NCBI RefSeq assembly: GCF_030272615.1
Contig: NC_081405.1
Span: 158,707,954-158,771,953, forward strand
DNA length: 64,000 nt
Source: Cryptomeria japonica
Taxonomy: Eukaryota > Streptophyta > Pinopsida > Cupressales > Cupressaceae
Direction of reading: 5' to 3'
Positions 57,840 through 64,000 of the stretch are shown in pieces. Made by a program: the position numbers and the translations under genes. Below the pieces are notes generated by a model, which did not search any database, had not been told where the DNA came from, and worked only from the letters and a program-made list of their open reading frames with translations. Position 1 is the stretch's first letter, and every line of letters begins with the position of its first letter.

Positions 57840-60800
57840 AGGTAAGGAGAACCCTAGTAATAGTAAGTTTGTTAAGGAAAAACCCTTATGAAGATGGAAA
57901 GAGTAGAAAAACGTGCAAGGAAGTAGTGCAAGAGGAAGAAGACAAGGAGATACATGTGGAAGCAGTGTTTAATGTCTAACGAGATGGTTCACAGATCTCC
58001 CAAGGTAAAGGGTAAATAGATAGAGGAGCATCCAAAGGAGGTAAGGACTCAATCCTTCTAGGATTTTAAGGATAAACCCTAATGAAGAAATGGTTAAGGC
58101 CATGAAGAAAGAAGAACAAGACTAAAAAGTAATGCAATTTTTTTGCGAGTTTGGATAATAAATCCCTACTTGCAAGAAGTTATCTTGATAGCTTGTTGAA
58201 TACAGTCTCGCAAAGGAAGAGTGGGGTTTACATAACCTTTTGTAGGATGATCCAATCCATATTGTTTATTGTTTTTATAAATAATTTCACAACATGCAAA
58301 AATGGGTTGCTGACAAAAAATATTGGAATGTAGGAAACTCCCTTTTCAAAGCCATACAATAGCCATTATATGTATCCAAAAATGAAATGTTATTTTTTTC
58401 AACAACAAAATTGATTCAAGTTTAAAATGTTCTTGTCCATTAGCTAAAACTATTGGATATTTTTACCTAAACTATTGGAGCCACTAGGTAAAACTCTTCA
58501 AGTGGAAGAATCTCGCATTGCCCTTTTACATATGAATTCTAGGGTGTTGATCTCTTTTAGTGAAGAAGTAAATATATTTGACATGATTGAATTCCTTGTT
58601 ATAGATGAAATAGTCAAGTTTCATAAATAAGCCTTGGGGGCAAGGGCTTAAATATTGTTTTATGTGCAAATATGATGGGTACCACAAAAGGGACTACCCT
58701 AAAATTGTTAACAAAAAAATGGAAAAGCTATAGGGTTTAATGTTGATACTACAATTCATACAAAGGATTGCAATCATTATGAACCTATGGAGGAAGGTGA
58801 TGAGATAAACATTGAGGCTCCTATGGATAAGAAAAATGATACAAATATAGAGGTTACCATGATTGCAACTCCTTATAAACTGGAGTCTAGAGCAGCCATT
58901 GTTATTGTTAAGAAGATAAGCATGCTAATAAAAAAGATGTAATTCAAAATGATAATGCTAAAGGTGATTCTAATAATGCATAGAACATTAATAAAAAACA
59001 AAATTCAACTTTTTCCAAGCTTAGAACAGAAAATTCTCACGAACTATTCTTAGATAAGATGAGAGAATTGAATAAAAGTATAGTCAGATTATAAAAATCT
59101 CTTGAAGACCCTTCTAATGTTGCTAAGGAATCAAAACCTAAATCTATCATGCTCAAAGAACCACCCCCTATTTTCCAAGAATAAAACTTCTCACTTTCCA
59201 TTATGGAATATATCCCTCCTTCCTGTAGTCTCTAGGCTTAAGAAATAGTCTTTCTAATAATGAGGGTTTTGAGTTGAATGGTGATGCTAGTACATATGTC
59301 CTTCCCCCCTTTGACTAAAAAAATGATGGAGGCGGAGAGATGGGAAAAAGTGACACCAAACAAATCTATGAGGAAAAGGAAGAATGTAAGTAGATCTAAT
59401 AGCTCTAAGCTAGATGGGAAAAAGGGAAAGGGAGTGATATGAATCCAGATTGTTTTGAATGACTATGAGAATTAAATGATGATACACTACTTAAATGGTA
59501 ACATCTAAGGATATGAATCTTTAGATAAAAAATATATAGTTAGTAACCTATGTAGTTAGAAGAAAATTCTAGACTTTCCACTCCTTCAAGAAGTTAAAGA
59601 AATTGGATTTCAGTTACAAAGCAACATTAGGATTATTTGGAAAGATGCTAAGGCACTGTTTACTATTCATTTCTAATCAATACTAAATGCAGTGAACATG
59701 TGAAGAATTCTGACATATCCCCATGCAGTAGATTTATATGGCTAGAGATTAAGAAATATGATACACATTTGGGTATATGTGTATTCTATGCCTCAAAGGA
59801 TTATAGAGAGAAAATTGCACTATAGCAATGGATGGTTTCTAATCTTCTTAGTATCCCATTGATTGTTATTGGGGGTTTCAATATGATAGAGTATGAAGAG
59901 GGTAAGAAGAGGGTAATAAATGAAGTTGGAAAGGCAATGAGAAATTGTTTTTGTCAAGACTTAAGGGGATACTAAAACAATAGGATCCTTTGGAAGGAAT
60001 GAAGAGACATAGTAAGTGTATTTGGTTTACTTGGGGTAATAATTGAGGAGATAGGAGAAGAGTTTACTTTATATTGGATAGAATGTATGTTAATAGAGAG
60101 TTGTTTTGTTTTGAGGAAAACCCCAATGTGAATTGTGTACAATTTAAATAAATGGCTATGTTAGATCGTCGCCCAATTGAGGCAAATATTGTGCTAGAAG
60201 ATAAAAATATTAATAAGAAAGATATAAAAGGTAGACTATTTAAACTAAATGTGGACCTACTCAAGAAAAATTACATTGTTGATGGGATTTATTCTCTCAG
60301 GGCCCTTTATAAAGTCCTAAATCATAAAGAAAATCTAGTGATATATTGAAATAGATTGATACATAATATACAAAAACTATTTAGAACGGCTGGAAAAAGA
60401 AATGCTATTAGGAATGTCTCCTTCAAAAGGAGTTGATTGATATTGAAGACAATTACAAAAGAATGTTAATGATCCAAAATTAAATGTTAAAATTAAAGAC
60501 ACATAGCATGCATTAAGGAAATATTAGACCAAATGAGCACAAGGGGATAGAGTGAGATCAAGGATAAACTGGGTGAAGGAAGGTGACAAAGGAAAAAAAA
60601 ATTCTTCAATATGCTAAAAATGAAACAAAGTAGAGAAGAAATAGAACCGATTCAAGATGATAAACAATGGTTGTATGAAAATAATGGCATCATCAGAGTG
60701 TTTATTAATTTCTATAAAACTTTGTTTATTGCTGAAGATAAAATGGTAGAGTGTTAAGATGCCCAAAAATTATGCAGAAGAATGATTCCAAGGAAATGCA

Positions 60801-63720
60801 CCCCAAGTATGATGAAACAAGTTGGGAATATGATCTCCAAAGGTGAGATCAAGGATGTTATTCTCTCGTTCAATAATGGGAAGTCTCCTAGAGGTGATGA
60901 CCTCCCAATTGAATTCTACAAGGCCATGACATGGGTAATAGATGATCCATTTGAAGTCTATAGTAATGCACTCAAGACTAGCACCTTGAAGAAGGAAATC
61001 AATAAGGGTATAATCAAACTATTACCCAAAGAAGGAGATAAAAGTAATATCCAAAATTGGAGAAGGATAACTTTGTTGAATGTATCCTATAAGATCTCGG
61101 CAAAACTACTCATTGGAAGACTTAGAGTTATAGAAATTTTGCCTAGAATTATTAACTCGAGTCAAATAGGCTTCATCAAAGGTCGATAAATTATTGAGAA
61201 CCTATTAACCTATTGGCAAGGTCCGAGTTCGGCTAAGAAGGTTGGGCAGAATGTGGGTATTTTATTGCTAGATTTTGAGAAAGCCCACGACAAAGTAGAA
61301 TGGTCCTTTATTACTACTATTCTTAAAGCTATTGAATTTCCTAGCTCATTTTGTAGAATGGTTCATGTTCCTTTTATGGATGCTAATGCACATGTTGAGA
61401 TAAATTGTTATCTATCTGAAGCCTTTCCTCTGGGTAAGTCTATTAGGTAGGGTTTCCCCTTGGCACCTACCTTGGCCTTCCACTATATTTTGAGATCTGA
61501 CCTACGTGGATCTAGCCCTCAAGGGATCAAACAACTTGATGAGTCTTTTTTAATTAACATTCCATTTGTGGATTATACAAATTTATTCATTGTTTTAAAT
61601 AGAGATAAAATGAAAAATCTTATAAATAGGTTGGAGTTGTTATTCCTTGCATATAGGGAAAAAATATTTGAGTCTAAATCCTCCTTGGTTGGAATAATGA
61701 AGTTCCAGAGTGGTTAACATGATTTGGCTAATAGTGGGGTGGACCTGACAAAATTGTCAAATATCTTGGCATTCCTTTCTTAGTCTCCCCTACCCTACCT
61801 AACATGTGGAATTGGATGTTTAGTAAAATTAAAAAGTAGTTGAATAGCTAGATCATAGCCTACCTATTCCTAGTTGGTAGAGTCTAAGTTTGTCAAAAGC
61901 TCCTCTCTACTTATTCTATTTACTACACTTTTGTGTAGTTTTTTCCTAGTTATCAAGTGAACACCATTCAAAAAGTTATTAGGAGATATCTATGGTCAGA
62001 TGGGAAAGGGCATAGAAAGAAGCATGTGGTTAGATGGAAGTGGTGTTGTATGGAAAAGGAAGATGGGGGATTATGATTGAAGGATTTGAAAACTTAGGGT
62101 ATAGCACTAGCGAAAAAGTGGATTGCAAAAGCTATGGAGGGTAGTGAGCCCTACAAAATATTAGTCAAACAGAACATTTTAGAAGCCTACCCTAAAATTG
62201 CGAGGAAGTGGGATAACATGCACATTGTTGATAGACTTTTCTCTAAATATAACATTATGCCTTTAGATTTTGTAGTCTTTTGTAGTATTTGGAGGGCTTG
62301 GGAGATATGTAAAGGCTGATAAGATGCAATAGTGCTATTGTTCTTAATCAAGGTTTAATAAGTGGTTGTAGATCCCCTTGGTGGAATTTAATGCATAAGG
62401 GAAAACCTTTAGCCTTGTTACAGGGGTGCTCTGCTAGGAAATAGAACAAACTTTGTATCTCTACATTCAAAGATATTTTTTGCAATGGAAAACTTAAACA
62501 ATAGAACATATTATAGGAAGAATTTGATCAGTCTTGTAATAATAGAAGAACATATTCTATTCTAGAGAAGAGCTTGACATGTTTAAAGCAACCTGTGCAA
62601 ATAAAAGATGATAGTGAATGTCTTTCATGTGCCAAATGGGCACATTGTTTTCCTTTTTTAAAGCTTAAAGCCAAATATCTATATAAGCTATTAGTACATT
62701 CTAATTGCATTCTTGAGCATGCTAATAAGTTTTGGAATTTGAATTGGGATGTTAGAATGTGTTCCAAAGTCTTTTCTAATTGTTTGTCGGGTTTGTTTGA
62801 TCCTAAAAAGAAATGGTTTAGATGGAAAATGTTTATTCAAAAGCTACTGTTTGATGATAAGGCTACCATGTGTCTTTTTTGTGGAAGTCCTAAAAATTAT
62901 ATGCATATGTTCTTCAATTGTCGATATGCAATCTCTCTCTAGTCTTTGTTTATGAGTCAAATTGATGGTTGGAACATATGTGATGTTAACTCCTGATCTG
63001 AAATTGTAATTGGTCATGTTAAAGGGATTTTAAAAGGGCATAATATGTTTTGGTTCATTCTTTCTACTGAAATTTTATGGGTCTTGTGGAAAAAGCATAA
63101 TGAATATCTTTATTAAGAAAAGAATAGAGTTCTTACGAGGTCTACTCTTAGACTCACATCCAAATTGATTCTTGAACAGGTCACTCTCACACTTAAATTA
63201 CTAATAGATAGATTTATGAAAGTGATAGAAGAGGGCTCCTCTCCCTTGTCCAAAAAATATATAAAGAGACCATATTATTGGCCTCAATATTTGAGACACG
63301 TGGACAAAAACTTCCAAGATGTGTATATTGATTTTCAGAAGGTGTACATCAAGGAGCATCAGTATCAACTCATAAGAGATGCAGTAATTAAATACATGGA
63401 AGTTTCCCACCAGAACTTGGACACCACTAGCTAGGAAAGGATTACCCCTCCTAGTCTAGGAACATATGAATCCTACAAGGAAAGCAAGGGACAACCAAAG
63501 AATCAAGGAAATGATAATAGGAAGGATAAATAGGTGGCAACTAGTGAGGCTCAACGGGAAGAAGAAGAGGAGGAACAACAAGGTGATGATGTTGATCAAG
63601 CGGTTGAAGAGGAAGGACAATAGAATGAAGATGAGGTTCAGAATGATGGCGATGAAGGAGGTGATGCAAAAGACTAGGATGAGGAAGTTGAAGTAGGATG
63701 GATGATGTTGATTGTTGGCA
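57840..63720 (+). mobile_element. Degenerate L1-type LINE, near full length
   Basis: ORF1 remnants at about 57.84-59.3 kb include LEPLGKTLQVEESRIALLHM and a CCHC knuckle with its last Cys replaced by Tyr (CKYDGYHKRDYP, near 58.67 kb). An endonuclease remnant at about 59.5-60.1 kb has IVIGGFNMIE where active copies have GGDFN, so the Asp is missing. Reverse transcriptase at about 60.78-61.72 kb shows NNGKSPRGDDLPIEFYKAM, NWRRITLLNVSYKISAKLL, SSQIGFIKGR, LLLDFEKAHDKVEW and, in place of FADD, FVDYTNLF. A zinc-binding zf-RVT-like segment (KWFRWKMFIQKLLFDDKATM, CLFCGSPKNYMHMFFNCRYA) lies at 62.81-62.94 kb. The tail at 63.17-63.68 kb encodes a helical piece and an acidic run (EAQREEEEEEQQGDDVDQ). 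Stops and frame changes occur throughout. No clear poly(A) tail or target duplication was seen. Clearly inactive. Confidence 0.88.
60782..61717 (+). pseudogene. LINE reverse transcriptase domain remnant
   Basis: Best preserved part of the LINE: 60782-61189, 61253-61450 and 61460-61717 are open pieces in sequence, separated by stops at 61187-61189 and 61448-61450. Motif A (DFEKAHDKVEW) keeps its Asp. Motif C reads VDYT instead of ADDT, so a catalytic Asp is lost. The thumb-side continuation ends at a stop at 61715-61717. Confidence 0.85.
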
Positions 63721-63741
63721 ATATGTAGGAATTGATTATGT

Positions 63742-64000
63742 GTTGTCATTGATGTCAAAAAATACACACAATCAAATCCAGAAAAATAAACTAGTAATTA
63801 TATGTATGTCATATTCAGTTGGTTCATGATTTGGTGCTTCAGAGCTATTGATTATGTTTTAGACTGTCAGTTGATGCTCTTGGTCCCAGTTGGTGATATT
63901 TGATGAAATGGTTAAGTGGTTTTGATGCAGCTTCTAGAAATGGTTCTCAACGTGCTAAAGGTGTTCTTGATCATGTCCCAATTATTTGGTGGCTTTGCAT
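63742..64000. other. Possible LTR fragment at the right edge
   Basis: From TGTCATTGATGTCAAAAA onward the sequence changes character (GT-rich, phrases such as CAGTTGGTTCATG and GATTATGTTTTAGACTG) and resembles the start of a long plant LTR. It leaves the window, so no partner or target duplication can be checked. Confidence 0.25.

Noticed and set aside
1-64000. tRNA or other structured RNA genes
   Set aside because: I looked for T-arm (GGTTCRANNCC) and A/B-box patterns and found none in a tRNA-like arrangement; the only tRNA-related sequences are retroelement primer sites.

Overview
The window looks like intergenic DNA from a large, repeat-packed plant nuclear genome, probably a gymnosperm. 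This rests on four things: decayed Ty1/copia, Ty3/gypsy and LINE copies nested at low gene density, AT-rich filler between them, CpG-to-TpG/CpA style decay in repeats, and a plant-type lipoxygenase (LOX) gene with nine exons. The lineage assignment is inference. No tRNA, rRNA, CRISPR array or bacterial operon was seen.

Layout: 1-7.13 kb is the 5' part of a minus-strand Ty3/gypsy fossil (long LTR, about 2.7 kb leader, gag, protease) that runs off the left edge. 7.14-12.52 kb is a minus-strand Ty1/copia fossil with both LTRs. Its right LTR ends about 245 bp before the TATA box of LOX-A (12.91-16.39 kb, plus strand). LOX-A keeps its splice sites, iron ligands and poly(A) signal but has a frame break in exon 1. 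Just downstream, at 16.61-17.08 kb, is a 470-bp MITE flanked by TA; its empty site is preserved in the second LOX copy. 19.2-20.5 kb holds a gypsy integrase/chromodomain fossil. 20.5-32 kb is mostly unassignable AT-rich DNA, with an odd array of eight hairpin-like motifs (25.8-26.7 kb) and a GA-rich block that may be a retroelement 5' region (29.7-30.5 kb).

32.3-34.25 kb (plus) and 46.9-48.06 kb (minus) are two diverged copies of a multi-exon open-frame family that I do not recognise. Between them lie a 358-bp tandem satellite of 16 landmark repeats (35.0-40.3 kb) and a decayed minus-strand gene with a GHGKGEHDGAGA signature (40.8-42.4 kb). 48.9-54.6 kb is a segmental duplicate of the LOX region. 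LOX-B is a pseudogene with nonsense codons, frame breaks, a lost donor site, loss of the first iron-ligand histidine and a 1,446-bp non-autonomous LTR element in exon 4. The right end holds a 261-bp in-frame tandem duplication of a membrane-protein-like piece (55.07-55.59 kb), a LINE RNase H fragment (56.3-57.06 kb) and a long degenerate L1-type LINE (57.8-63.7 kb).

Only LOX-A is a candidate for function; if active it would oxygenate polyunsaturated fatty acids in the oxylipin pathway. The least-explained items are the paired ORF family, the MITE with mirrored subterminal motifs, the satellite, the small LTR element with a private acidic coding region, and the hairpin-motif array.
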